64,000 nt of DNA from Clostridiales bacterium (GTDB lineage: Bacteria; Bacillota; Clostridia; Lachnospirales; Anaerotignaceae): contig JAGZLR010000008.1 in the NCBI GenBank assembly GCA_018364635.1, forward strand, positions 1-64,000, given 5' to 3'. This document shows, piece by piece, positions 1 to 8,652 of the stretch (position 1 is the stretch's first letter; each line of letters begins with the position of its first letter). The notes beneath the pieces were generated by a model that saw nothing but the letters and a program-made list of their open reading frames with translations, did no database searches and had not been told where the DNA came from. The translations under genes and the position numbers were made by a program.

Positions 1-1258
1 CTACAGATGCAGCTGTACCGTCAATTACCATAGATTTGGCATGGATAAATCCTCTTTCATATTGAAAGCATCTCACCCCAGCCCGCAACAACTCTCCTAA
101 ATAGGAGGTACTTGCCCAATAGACAAACAAATGGTCCGGATGTGCTGGATAAATAATTCGCACATCTACACCAGAGAGAGCGGCAACTTTAAGAGATTCA
201 AGCAAAGCATCGTCTGGCACAAAATAAGGTGTCTCAATATAGATATTTTTTTGGGCACTACTGATTAGACGCATATAACCATTTCGAATATTTTCCATCT
301 TTGTATCAGGCCCACTAGATACAATCTGAACCAATGCTCCCTCCTTTTGTTTCTCACGTTTCGGGAAATATTTTTGATCAAAAGAAATATTTTCACCAGA
401 AGTAAACTTCCAGTCCATCAAAAACCTTAGCTGTAGACCATCTACACAATCACCTTCCAAACGCAAGTGAGTATCCCGCCATGGTCCATACCGCTTTACA
501 ATACCTAAATATTCATTGCCTACATTAAATCCTCCCACATATCCAATCTTCCCATCAATAATAGCTATTTTTCTATGGTTCCTATAATTGAGACGAACAA
601 AAAATGGTGGTAAAAATGCTGCCGTCTGTCCACCGCTTTGTTTTAGTTCATTAAAAAAAGCTTTTGGCAGTCCTGTACATCCCATACCATCATAAAGCAG
701 CCGAACTTCTAGTCCTTCCTTTGCCTTCAAAGCAAGTTCATGGACCAAACGCCTTCCCAAATCATCTCCTCGGATAATGTAGTACTCTAAATGGATCGAC
801 GATTTTGCCTTTCGAATATCATCGATAAGAGCATTAAATTTATTCTCTCCTCTTTTAAACACTTGAAACTGGTTTCCTTCTGTGATCCAGCTTCCACATT
901 TAATCAGCATTAAAATCATGCCTTTTAGATATGAATAATGGTCCTGAATTTTAGAAAAACGAAAAATTTCATCCTGTTCTCGTTGAATTGCCTCATATTT
1001 TTCCTTTTGTTCTAAAAAGTCTAAATAAGTTTTATAATCCTCTATTCCCTTAGAAGTAAATACTCGTTCCTTTTTGCCGTCTCTCCCAAAAATGAGATAA
1101 ATAATAAACCCAAACACTGGGATATAAAAAAGTACCAAAAGCCACGCCCATGTGCTAGCCGGCTTTCTGTGTTCAAAAAATACAACTGTAAAAGCCAACA
1201 AAATATTAACTACAAACCCTGTAGCTATAATTGCTGACACAACATAAAACCATTGCAT
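1..1258 (-). CDS. cls: cardiolipin synthase, C-terminus cut off by window edge
   Basis: Membrane phospholipase-D-family enzyme that joins two phosphatidylglycerol molecules to make cardiolipin. The reading frame starts at ATG 1258 with an AAGGGAG site 7 nt upstream. Two hydrophobic segments lie in the first ~65 residues. The first HKD motif reads HRKIAIIDGKIGY near residue 226 and the second HAKSMVIDG near residue 404, so both catalytic half-sites are present. The frame is still open at base 1 after about 419 codons; family members are usually 480-510 residues, so about 60 C-terminal residues are probably missing. It is transcribed leftward from its own promoter, divergent from the small gene at 1426. 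Confidence 0.93.
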   Translation of the reverse strand, partial: MQWFYVVSAIIATGFVVNILLAFTVVFFEHRKPASTWAWLLVLFYIPVFGFIIYLIFGRDGKKERVFTSKGIEDYKTYLDFLEQKEKYEAIQREQDEIFRFSKIQDHYSYLKGMILMLIKCGSWITEGNQFQVFKRGENKFNALIDDIRKAKSSIHLEYYIIRGDDLGRRLVHELALKAKEGLEVRLLYDGMGCTGLPKAFFNELKQSGGQTAAFLPPFFVRLNYRNHRKIAIIDGKIGYVGGFNVGNEYLGIVKRYGPWRDTHLRLEGDCVDGLQLRFLMDWKFTSGENISFDQKYFPKREKQKEGALVQIVSSGPDTKMENIRNGYMRLISSAQKNIYIETPYFVPDDALLESLKVAALSGVDVRIIYPAHPDHLFVYWASTSYLGELLRAGVRCFQYERGFIHAKSMVIDGTAASV

Positions 1259-1334
1259 GCCGTAACTCCCTTCCGAGATTTAAAATAAACCTATCTCCTG
1301 CCATAAAATTGTAAATTTTTTCAGACTTTTTTCT

Positions 1335-1363
1335 ATTTTACTATTTCCTAAATCGTAATTCAA
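1335..1363 (-). promoter_or_regulatory. putative sigma-A promoter of cls
   Basis: On the minus strand, TTGAAT (1358-1363) and TAAAAT (1335-1340) are separated by 17 nt. Position and orientation suit cls, with a leader of about 70 nt. Assigned by eye. Confidence 0.5.
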
Positions 1364-1391
1364 TGATAAAATAGAAATTATGAAAATATTG

Positions 1392-1406
1392 CGGCAACAA
1401 TTGCCG
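1392..1406. repeat. perfect inverted repeat CGGCAA-CAA-TTGCCG
   Basis: A six-base perfect inverted repeat with a 3-nt centre lies in the divergent region between cls and the gene at 1426, just upstream of that gene's ribosome-binding site. It could be a repressor site or a small mRNA hairpin next to the start; the sequence does not say which. Confidence 0.45.
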
Positions 1407-1425
1407 TAAGAGGGAGGAAACAGAA

Positions 1426-1866
1426 TTGAGTTTTGCTGATATTTTACTAATTGTTACATTATTGCTTGTAATTGCATTGGCAGGAATGTACTTCTATCAG
1501 AGAAAAAACTATAAGAAAATCGCAGAGGCACGGGAATTCGTAGAAAATAATAAACAGGTAACATCCATTTTTATTATAGATAAAAAATGGGAACGTCCTA
1601 CGGAAAAAAATCTTCCTAGAATGATTTATGACAAATTGCCAAGGTCTGCAAAAATCCGTAAAATGTCTATTGTCAAGGCAAAAGTAGGACCTCAAATTGC
1701 TACTTTAATCTGTGATAAAAATATTTATGATGCTCTTACACCAAAAAAGACAGTGAAGGTAGAATTAAGCGGTATTTATATCGTAAATATAGTAGGAATG
1801 AATTTAGCTGACAAGAAGAAAAAAACAATTGGTGAAAAATTAACTGTCTTTTTAAATAATCATTGA
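1426..1866 (+). CDS. hypothetical single-pass membrane protein
   Basis: A 146-residue protein I do not recognise. It starts with TTG; GGGAGG at 1412-1417 sits 8 nt upstream and no better in-frame start exists. Residues 4-23 form one hydrophobic helix followed by a basic stretch (YQRKNYKK), predicting an N-out or short-lumen anchor with a cytosolic soluble domain of about 115 residues. The soluble part is rich in Lys and Ile/Val and has no recognisable catalytic motif. It is followed at once by a strong hairpin terminator, so it is a single-gene unit. The same kind of architecture (one helix plus a small beta-rich domain) is seen in the unknown protein at 6792. Confidence 0.75.
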   Translation: MSFADILLIVTLLLVIALAGMYFYQRKNYKKIAEAREFVENNKQVTSIFIIDKKWERPTEKNLPRMIYDKLPRSAKIRKMSIVKAKVGPQIATLICDKNIYDALTPKKTVKVELSGIYIVNIVGMNLADKKKKTIGEKLTVFLNNH

Positions 1867-1894
1867 TATAAATATTCTTATAAATAGAGAATAT

Positions 1895-1925
1895 AAAAAG
1901 CTGGAGAATATCTCTCCGGCTTTTT
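1895..1925 (+). terminator. intrinsic terminator after the gene at 1426
   Basis: The stem AAAAAGCTGGAGA pairs with TCTCCGGCTTTTT (one G-U pair) around a 5-nt loop and ends in a T run. It may act in both directions, since the next gene converges on it. Confidence 0.85.
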
Positions 1926-1939
1926 ATGTTCTCAGTAAA

Positions 1940-2200
1940 TTATATGGTAACCAAAACCCAATTAAAAAATGTTTTATCAAAATACACCTGACACGTTGCT
2001 TCCATTCCCCTTTTTTCATAAATACATGTATAGCTCTTTATAGGATGATTGGCAACCCATGTATCCGTTATCTTAATAACTTTTATTATCCTTACTTTTA
2101 CTCCTGCCTGCCCATCAAAATATATAAATTTATAGGGAATCATCATATCATTTTTTTTCGTATAGGAAATCATTTCAATAGCCTGGTCATATTTTTTCAT
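1940..2200 (-). CDS. small hypothetical protein
   Basis: An 86-residue protein of unknown function starting at ATG 2200 with AGAGGTG 7 nt upstream. No signal peptide or membrane helix is evident. The sequence alternates charged and hydrophobic residues as in a small beta-rich domain (YKFIYFDGQAGVKVRI, VYFDKTFFNWVLV). A TATACT-like -10 lies about 20 nt upstream of the ribosome site. It sits alone between two terminators, convergent with the gene at 1426. Coding status rests on the ribosome site, isolated position and composition only. Confidence 0.6.
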   Translation of the reverse strand: MKKYDQAIEMISYTKKNDMMIPYKFIYFDGQAGVKVRIIKVIKITDTWVANHPIKSYTCIYEKRGMEATCQVYFDKTFFNWVLVTI

Positions 2201-2260
2201 AATAAAGCACCTCTGTTATAGTATAAACCGCAAGATGCCAAAACAAACACAATAGAGAAA

Positions 2261-2301
2261 AAATGCTCCAGTTGACTTTTAATTGTCCACCTGGAGCATT
2301 T
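2261..2301 (-). terminator. terminator downstream of the activase gene
   Basis: AAATGCTCCAG pairs with CTGGAGCATTT, an 11-bp perfect stem. On the minus strand it is followed by TTTTTTCTC, suiting the large gene that ends at 2349. Confidence 0.85.
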
Positions 2302-2348
2302 CTTTTTACCTTAATTCACATTTAATAATAGAAATATATTTTCCCTTA

Positions 2349-5300
2349 TTACACACAGTATTCGTCGGCCTGATCGATTGTTCTTTCTGCACTTGCTAAC
2401 ATCAGCCTAATTCTATTTAATTGATTTACTTCACTTGCCCCTGGATCATAATCTATAGGCGTAATATTGGCTAAAGAATACGTTCGTTTTATTTCTTTAA
2501 TTACACCTTTTCCAACGACATGATTTGGCAGACACGCAAATGGTTGTGCACATATGATATTAATCACACCAGTATGAATCAACTCCATCATTTCACCAGT
2601 TAAGAACCAACCTTCACCAGTCTGATTACACAGAGAAACAATTGGTTCTGCCAATCTACCAAGTTTATCTATACTAATCGGAGCATCGAAATGTTTACTT
2701 TTTTCCAACGCCTCTTTCATGGACTTTCGATACCACTCAATCATATCAATAGCAATTCTAGCCTTAAATTTATTTGTCTTTTTAAAGCCAAGATATTTTG
2801 CTTTTTGTACCTGATTATAACAACTATAGAGGGCAAAGCCCAAAAGATCAGGCACAACCGCTTCTGCGCCTTCATTTTCCAAAAGCCCAATAATGTCGTT
2901 ATTGGCAGTTGGATGATATTTAACCAAAATTTCTCCTACAACGCCGACTCTCGGTTTCTTTTCATCTGTAATTTCAATTGCATCGAAATCACGGACAATA
3001 TTTTTAATATTTTCATTGAACTTAGATAGGCTGCCATTTTTAACATCTTCTTTTACTTTCTCATTCCATTTTCTGTATAAACGGTTTGTTATTCCTTTTT
3101 CTTTTTCATATGGCCGCATTCTGTAAATAACCCTCATAAATAGATCTCCATAAATAACAGATTGGAGCAATTTATTTAGGAATGACGGCGAAAGCTTAAA
3201 CCCAGGATTTTTTTCAATTCCCTGTGCACTGATAGAAATAACAGGTACAAATGGCATATTAGCATTTTTTAATGCTTTTCTGATAAAGCCAATATAGTTG
3301 GATGCACGACATCCTCCACCAGTTTGAGCCATCATAACAGCTACCTTATGTATATCATATTTTCCAGATTGTAACGCATTTAACAGCTGTCCTACAACGA
3401 TTAACGCCGGATAACAAGCATCATTGTTGACATATTTTAATCCTGTATCAATTGCACTTTTATCAATGGCAGGCATCATTTCCAACTGATAACCAGACGC
3501 AATGAAAGCTTCTTTAGCAATATCAAAATGGATAGGCGACATTTGTGGACAGAGAATTGTAAAGTTCTTTTTCATTTCTTTGGTAAAAACAACTCTTGTC
3601 ATCGTGTTACTGCCATTGACAATCGGAACACCTTTTTCCTTGCGATCTTCAATCGCTGCAATGAGTGAACGAATTCTGATTCTCGCCGCCCCCAAATTAT
3701 TCACTTCATCAATTTTTAACGAGGTATAAATCTTATTTACACTTGTCAAAATGTCTTTCACTTCATCTGTCGTCACAGCATCCAGGCCACAGCCAAAGGA
3801 ATTAAGTTGGACAAACTCCAAATCTTTTCTCGTCTTAACAAAAGAAGCTGCCCTATAAAGCCTAGAGTGATACATCCACTGATCTCTGACAACCATTGGA
3901 CGCTCTACTTCTCCTAATCTTGCCACAGAATCCGTTGTAAATACTGCGATATTATAGCCTGTGATAAGCTCAGGAATTCCATGGTTAATCTCTGGATCAC
4001 AGTGATATGGTCTGCCGCCTAGGACAATTCCTGTCATATGATTCTCTTCAATATATTTCAAAGCTTCTTGACCAGCTTTATGCATATCATCACGGAACCT
4101 ATCCCATTCTACCCATCCACGGTCGACAGCATCATCAATCTCCTTTTGTGTCACATCGAATCGCTTAAACTCTTCATAAAGTCGTGATGCAAGAGTTTCC
4201 TTGTTTGCTAAACTAATGAACGGATTGATAAAATCAATATCTTTCTCCCGTAGCTCCTCTACGTTATTTTTAATATTATCTGTATAGGAACACACAATCG
4301 GACAGTTGTAGTTGCCGTCTGCATCCACAAATTCTTTTCTTTCATAAGGCACACCTGGATAAAAGATACGCTTTACACCAGATTCTATAAGATACATAAT
4401 ATGTCCATGGACAAGTTTTGCTGGATAGCAGACAGACTCGCTTGGGATCGACTCAATACCTTTTTCATATAAACTCTTGGAGGAGTATGGTGAAAGCATA
4501 ATTCTAAACCCAAGTGCATTAAAGAATGTATGCCAAAATGGATAGTTCTCATACATATTTAATACTCTAGGAATACCAATCACACCACGATATGCCTTTT
4601 CCAAAGGCAGTGGATCGTACTTAAATAAACGATTTCTTTTGTATTCATAGAGATTTGGCACATTTTCTGATTTCTTCTCTTTTCCAGTGCCTCGTTCACA
4701 GCGATTTCCAGTAATAAACTTTCTATCTCCATTAAAGCTATTGATCGTTAAAAGGCAGTTATTCGTGCATCCACCACAACGCACAAAAGAAGTATTTACT
4801 GCCAAAGCATTCATTTCCTGCCTGCTGACTAACGTTGTCTGGTATCCTTCCTGATACTTTTCTTTTGCAATCAATCCTGCACCAAAAGCCCCCATAATTC
4901 CGGCAATATCTGGACGAACCGCCTCTCTTCCGGAAATAACTTCGAAACTTTTCAGTATAGCATCGTTATAGAAAGTGCCTCCCTGAACTACCATGCTTTT
5001 TCCCATTGCTTTGGGATCCGAAATCTTAATCACTTTTAACAGCGCATTTTTGATTACTGAGTAGGCCAAACCAGCTGAAATATCAGCCACTTCTGCCCCC
5101 TCTTTCTGCGCTTGCTTTACTCTAGAGTTCATAAATACAGTACATCTCGATCCCAAATCTATAGGATGTTTTGCAAAAAGTGCTACTTTAGCAAAGTCCT
5201 GAACAGAATAATTCAATGACTTTGCAAATGTCTCAATAAAAGAACCGCATCCAGAAGAACAGGCTTCATTCAGCAAAACACTGTCTATGACATTATTTTT

Positions 5301-6599
5301 AATTCGAATACATTTCATATCTTGTCCGCCAATATCCAAGATAAAGTCCACATCGGGTTTAAAAAAACTAGCTGCCTTATAGTGAGCTACTGTCTCAATT
5401 TGTCCTAAATCCACCATCAACGCTTCTTTAATCAGCCCTTCGCCATATCCTGTCACACAAGAATTTCGAATTTTTATTTTCTCAGGCATTTGATCGTAGA
5501 GATCATTCAGCGCTTGAACTACAACTTTTAAAGGACTTCCCTCATTGCTCTGATAGCGAGAGTACAACAGCTCTCCCTTTGATGAAACCAATGCGATTTT
5601 TGTTGTCGTTGAGCCTGCATCAATCCCTAAAAAAGCATCGCCTTCATAACTACTAAGTTCAACTCGTTTTACTTTTTCTTTTTCATGGCGTTCAATAAAG
5701 GCATCATAATCCTCCTGACTCTTAAACAACGGATCAAGACGATTTACTTCCATTTTTAATTCCTGACCAGATACAAGCATCTGCTCCAGAGAATCAAAAT
5801 CTAATATCCCTTTTTGCTCATCAGCAGAATATGCAGAACCTAAAGCAGCAAATATATGTCCACTTTCAGGTACAATAGCCGATTTATCATCAAGATTTAA
5901 TGTTTCAATGAAACGCTTCCTAAGTTCCGAAAGAAAATGCAATGGTCCGCCTAAAAAAGCCACATTACCACGAATTGGTTTACCACAAGCAAGTCCGCTG
6001 ATTGTCTGATTGACAACTGCTTGAAAAATAGAAGCTGCCAAATCATTTTTTGCCGCTCCCTCATTAATTAGTGGTTGAATGTCCGTCTTTGCAAATACAC
6101 CGCATCTAGATGCAATCGGATAAATTACCTTATAGCTTTTTGCTAATTCATTAAGGCCCTGAGCATCCGTCTGAAGAAGTGAGGCCATCTGATCAATAAA
6201 AGAACCTGTGCCTCCTGCACATACGCCATTCATTCTCTGTTCAATCCCGTTTTTTAAATAGATAATTTTAGCGTCTTCTCCGCCTAACTCAATAGCCACA
6301 TCTGCTTTTGGAATTGATGTCTCAATTGCTTTTGCAGTAGCAACAACCTCCTGAATGAAAGGTATTTTCAGCACATTAGAAATTGCTACACCGCCACTTC
6401 CTGTAATCATCGCTGCAAATTTAATATTACCTAATTTTTCGTGTGCTGTATGAATCAAATCGGACACTGTAGCTTTAATATCAGAAAAATGTCTTTGGTA
6501 CTTATTAAATATTATGTTGTCTGACGGATCAACTGCGACAACCTTTACTGTTGTAGAACCTATGTCAATTCCAACCCTAATACTACTGTTTTTACCCAA
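2349..6599 (-). CDS. 2-hydroxyacyl-CoA dehydratase activase, four-part fused protein
   Basis: A 1416-residue member of the BadF/BcrA/HgdC ATPase family. Known activases use ATP to push an electron into a dehydratase, through a [4Fe-4S] cluster held between two subunits. Two ASKHA ATPase modules follow each other: GIDIGSTTVK near residue 10 and GIDAGSTTTK near residue 330. Module one has candidate cluster cysteines in NGVCAGGTGSF (Cys127) and ASRCGVF (Cys166), the same numbers I recall for Acidaminococcus HgdC; module two has EACSSGCGSF and GSRCTVF. A Cys-rich turn (RCGGCTNNC, about residue 635) leads into a DUF2229-like part and an HgdB-like C-terminal part. A longer frame opens at 6626, but the AAGGGAGG site lies inside that extension, so TTG 6599 is the better start. 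No dehydratase subunits are adjacent, so the electron acceptor is unknown. Confidence 0.9.
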   Translation of the reverse strand: MGKNSSIRVGIDIGSTTVKVVAVDPSDNIIFNKYQRHFSDIKATVSDLIHTAHEKLGNIKFAAMITGSGGVAISNVLKIPFIQEVVATAKAIETSIPKADVAIELGGEDAKIIYLKNGIEQRMNGVCAGGTGSFIDQMASLLQTDAQGLNELAKSYKVIYPIASRCGVFAKTDIQPLINEGAAKNDLAASIFQAVVNQTISGLACGKPIRGNVAFLGGPLHFLSELRKRFIETLNLDDKSAIVPESGHIFAALGSAYSADEQKGILDFDSLEQMLVSGQELKMEVNRLDPLFKSQEDYDAFIERHEKEKVKRVELSSYEGDAFLGIDAGSTTTKIALVSSKGELLYSRYQSNEGSPLKVVVQALNDLYDQMPEKIKIRNSCVTGYGEGLIKEALMVDLGQIETVAHYKAASFFKPDVDFILDIGGQDMKCIRIKNNVIDSVLLNEACSSGCGSFIETFAKSLNYSVQDFAKVALFAKHPIDLGSRCTVFMNSRVKQAQKEGAEVADISAGLAYSVIKNALLKVIKISDPKAMGKSMVVQGGTFYNDAILKSFEVISGREAVRPDIAGIMGAFGAGLIAKEKYQEGYQTTLVSRQEMNALAVNTSFVRCGGCTNNCLLTINSFNGDRKFITGNRCERGTGKEKKSENVPNLYEYKRNRLFKYDPLPLEKAYRGVIGIPRVLNMYENYPFWHTFFNALGFRIMLSPYSSKSLYEKGIESIPSESVCYPAKLVHGHIMYLIESGVKRIFYPGVPYERKEFVDADGNYNCPIVCSYTDNIKNNVEELREKDIDFINPFISLANKETLASRLYEEFKRFDVTQKEIDDAVDRGWVEWDRFRDDMHKAGQEALKYIEENHMTGIVLGGRPYHCDPEINHGIPELITGYNIAVFTTDSVARLGEVERPMVVRDQWMYHSRLYRAASFVKTRKDLEFVQLNSFGCGLDAVTTDEVKDILTSVNKIYTSLKIDEVNNLGAARIRIRSLIAAIEDRKEKGVPIVNGSNTMTRVVFTKEMKKNFTILCPQMSPIHFDIAKEAFIASGYQLEMMPAIDKSAIDTGLKYVNNDACYPALIVVGQLLNALQSGKYDIHKVAVMMAQTGGGCRASNYIGFIRKALKNANMPFVPVISISAQGIEKNPGFKLSPSFLNKLLQSVIYGDLFMRVIYRMRPYEKEKGITNRLYRKWNEKVKEDVKNGSLSKFNENIKNIVRDFDAIEITDEKKPRVGVVGEILVKYHPTANNDIIGLLENEGAEAVVPDLLGFALYSCYNQVQKAKYLGFKKTNKFKARIAIDMIEWYRKSMKEALEKSKHFDAPISIDKLGRLAEPIVSLCNQTGEGWFLTGEMMELIHTGVINIICAQPFACLPNHVVGKGVIKEIKRTYSLANITPIDYDPGASEVNQLNRIRLMLASAERTIDQADEYCV

Positions 6600-6670
6600 T
6601 TTGGTTTCCTCCCTTCCGGTCCCCAATGCCGGAACACCATATAAAAAGTTTTACAATTTTCTTACATTTC

Positions 6671-6687
6671 AATGCCTTTCTGGCATT
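6671..6687. repeat. inverted repeat AATGCC-N5-GGCATT at the activase transcription start
   Basis: A perfect 6+6 inverted repeat begins 4 bp downstream of the activase -10 box and should overlap the transcription start. That is a common operator position, but a 5' mRNA hairpin is equally possible. Confidence 0.45.
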
Positions 6688-6691
6688 CTCA

Positions 6692-6720
6692 ATTATATGC
6701 ATTAGAGTGCTTTAATTCAA
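6692..6720 (-). promoter_or_regulatory. strong putative promoter of the activase gene
   Basis: On the minus strand, TTGAAT (6715-6720), a 17-nt spacer and TATAAT (6692-6697): near-consensus sigma-A spacing. It leaves a leader of about 85 nt before TTG 6599. Confidence 0.7.
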
Positions 6721-6761
6721 GCAAATCTTCTTTCGTAAAATCTGGCATATTCAATCAAAAA

Positions 6762-6783
6762 GCCCATGCTTTCTAGCATGGGC
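6762..6783 (-). terminator. terminator of the ric-cluster operon end
   Basis: GCCCATGCT pairs perfectly with AGCATGGGC around a TTCT loop; on the minus strand the stem is followed by TTTTTGATT. It lies just after the stop of the gene at 6792. Confidence 0.85.
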
Positions 6784-6791
6784 ATCATTTT

Positions 6792-7205
6792 TCATTGATT
6801 TACTTTCGGTTTTGACTCTATAAAATCGATGTGAGATATTTTGTTAAGGGAATGGGCAATAATATTATGTCCGTTTAGAACACAAATCACATTTTTGTTA
6901 TTTTTTCCAATTAATCTCCCTTCAAACACCTTTTCCTGAAATGTTGTAACACGAATCTTCATGCCACGGGTAAAACTTTCTCCATCAAAAGTCACCGTAT
7001 CAATAGGAAACAGATTAATACATCGTTGTTCTAAATCACTATAGTTTACAGAAATTGTACGCATACCGTCCTGTCCATTCTTTACTCGAATTACCTTTAT
7101 CTGCATAATCTGTGTAAGCAATTTCATCATCACAAAGGCCATCACTGCACAGTAGGCAACATCCCAAAAAGATAAACTCTGATACATTTCTATAATTTTA
7201 TCCAT
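6792..7205 (-). CDS. hypothetical membrane-anchored protein at the end of the ric cluster
   Basis: A 137-residue protein I do not recognise. Residues about 14-32 form one membrane helix; the rest is a soluble domain with beta-like patterning (TVTFDGESFTRGMKIRVTTF and a later VICVLNGHNIIAHSLNKI). It starts at ATG 7205 with AAGGATGAGG upstream, 6 nt after the stop of the decarboxylase-like gene, so it is probably translated from the same transcript. A terminator follows. No catalytic residues are evident; a role linked to the membrane cannot be assigned. Confidence 0.7.
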   Translation of the reverse strand: MDKIIEMYQSLSFWDVAYCAVMAFVMMKLLTQIMQIKVIRVKNGQDGMRTISVNYSDLEQRCINLFPIDTVTFDGESFTRGMKIRVTTFQEKVFEGRLIGKNNKNVICVLNGHNIIAHSLNKISHIDFIESKPKVNQ

Positions 7206-7211
7206 TCAACC

Positions 7212-8642
7212 TCATCCTTTTTCCTTACATACTCTAACCATATCATGTTCTAATCCTACAATGGATACCCCTGCTTTCTTCAATGAAAACAAATAATCAA
7301 TGATTTCTGAAGTGATCTGTTCTCCAGGCACAATCACTGGAATTCCAGGAGGATACGGGATCAAAAAATCGCAAGACACATACCCTTCACTGTTTTTCAT
7401 TAAAACTTCCTTAGATTCAGTAAAAAAAGTATCTCTAGGTAACATCATCATTTGGGGTACTGGATATTCAATCTCCTCGGTCATCCACACTTTTCTTTTT
7501 TGTCCCAAAGCCTTATCCATCTGCATCAATCCATCATACAGCCGCTCAAAACCTTCTCTTGTATCAGCACATGTTGTCATAGCAATCATATGATGAAGGC
7601 CGTACATCTCTAGTTCTATGCCACAGGTCTCTCTGAGAAAGTCGCCTGCTTCTTTACCTGAAAAGTTATCGTAAGGCAGAAAAAACACCAACTTTCCTAC
7701 ATCCATTTGAAACACAGAATTTTTATCCAAAAAATCTTCTGTCACCAAACAAATATTTTTTAGCTTTAAAAATCTCTGCCTGTACTCTATCAAAAGTTTC
7801 ATATACTTGTCAAATAAATTTTCTCCTTCTTTTTGCATTAATTCACGGCACCAGTCTATAGCAGCCAAAAATAAATAACTTGGGCTGGATGTTTGAAGCA
7901 GATCCAAAGCATTTCGTATTCTTTTGCTGCTAACTCTGTTTCCTTTAACATGCAAAAGAGCTGTCTGTGTAGGTGCAGGCAAAGTTTTATGAACACTTTG
8001 AACTACCAAGTCTGCTCCCAACTGTATAGCCGAGGCCGGAAAAACTTTAGACAAACCTAAGTGTGCTCCATGAGCTTCATCTACAATCAATATCATGTAA
8101 TGCTGATGCACAATTTCTGCAATTGTCTTAATATCCGAAATCATCCCTTCATAGGTGGGACTTGTCAATATCACAGCTTTTGCTTCTGGATGTTCAGCAA
8201 TAGCCTGCTGTATTTCTTTTATCGAAATTCCCAAGCAAAATCCAAATTTCTTAGATACTTCCGGCTTTAAATAAACAGGCGTCACTCCAGCAAGCACCAA
8301 GCCACTGTATACTGATCGGTGACAATTTCTTGCCACAATTGCTGTTTCTCCCTGTTTCAAAACGGAAAGTATTGCTGCTTCCATTCCACACGTCGACCCA
8401 TTTACTAAAAAAAATGTCTCATCAGCCCCACACAAAGCAGCATATTTTTTTTGTGCCTCATCAATCACACCTTGTGCGTCATGAAGATTATCAAACCCTG
8501 TAATCTCTGTAATATCCATAGCAATATCCAATTGTCCGCTGTCCATACTGATACAACGGTTTCTCTTATGTCCAGGCATATGGAATGGATAAATATTTTC
8601 TTCTGTATAATCCTTTAACTTATGATATAATGATGCCGACAT
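7212..8642 (-). CDS. PLP-dependent Orn/Lys/Arg decarboxylase family protein (YaaO-like)
   Basis: A 476-residue fold-type I PLP enzyme. The family signature FHMPGHKR lies at residues 20-27, the PLP-facing DEAHGAH at 188-194, and the Schiff-base lysine is expected at Lys219 in SVHKTLPAPTQ. Family members decarboxylate lysine, arginine or ornithine to polyamine precursors; which substrate is used cannot be read here. The length matches the short Gram-positive form that lacks the N-terminal receiver-like wing domain of enterobacterial enzymes. Position beside rsmI, ricT, holB and tmk mirrors B. subtilis yaaO near tmk. The start has AAGGAAG upstream. Confidence 0.88.
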   Translation of the reverse strand: MSASLYHKLKDYTEENIYPFHMPGHKRNRCISMDSGQLDIAMDITEITGFDNLHDAQGVIDEAQKKYAALCGADETFFLVNGSTCGMEAAILSVLKQGETAIVARNCHRSVYSGLVLAGVTPVYLKPEVSKKFGFCLGISIKEIQQAIAEHPEAKAVILTSPTYEGMISDIKTIAEIVHQHYMILIVDEAHGAHLGLSKVFPASAIQLGADLVVQSVHKTLPAPTQTALLHVKGNRVSSKRIRNALDLLQTSSPSYLFLAAIDWCRELMQKEGENLFDKYMKLLIEYRQRFLKLKNICLVTEDFLDKNSVFQMDVGKLVFFLPYDNFSGKEAGDFLRETCGIELEMYGLHHMIAMTTCADTREGFERLYDGLMQMDKALGQKRKVWMTEEIEYPVPQMMMLPRDTFFTESKEVLMKNSEGYVSCDFLIPYPPGIPVIVPGEQITSEIIDYLFSLKKAGVSIVGLEHDMVRVCKEKG

Positions 8643-8652
8643 AATTCTTCCT

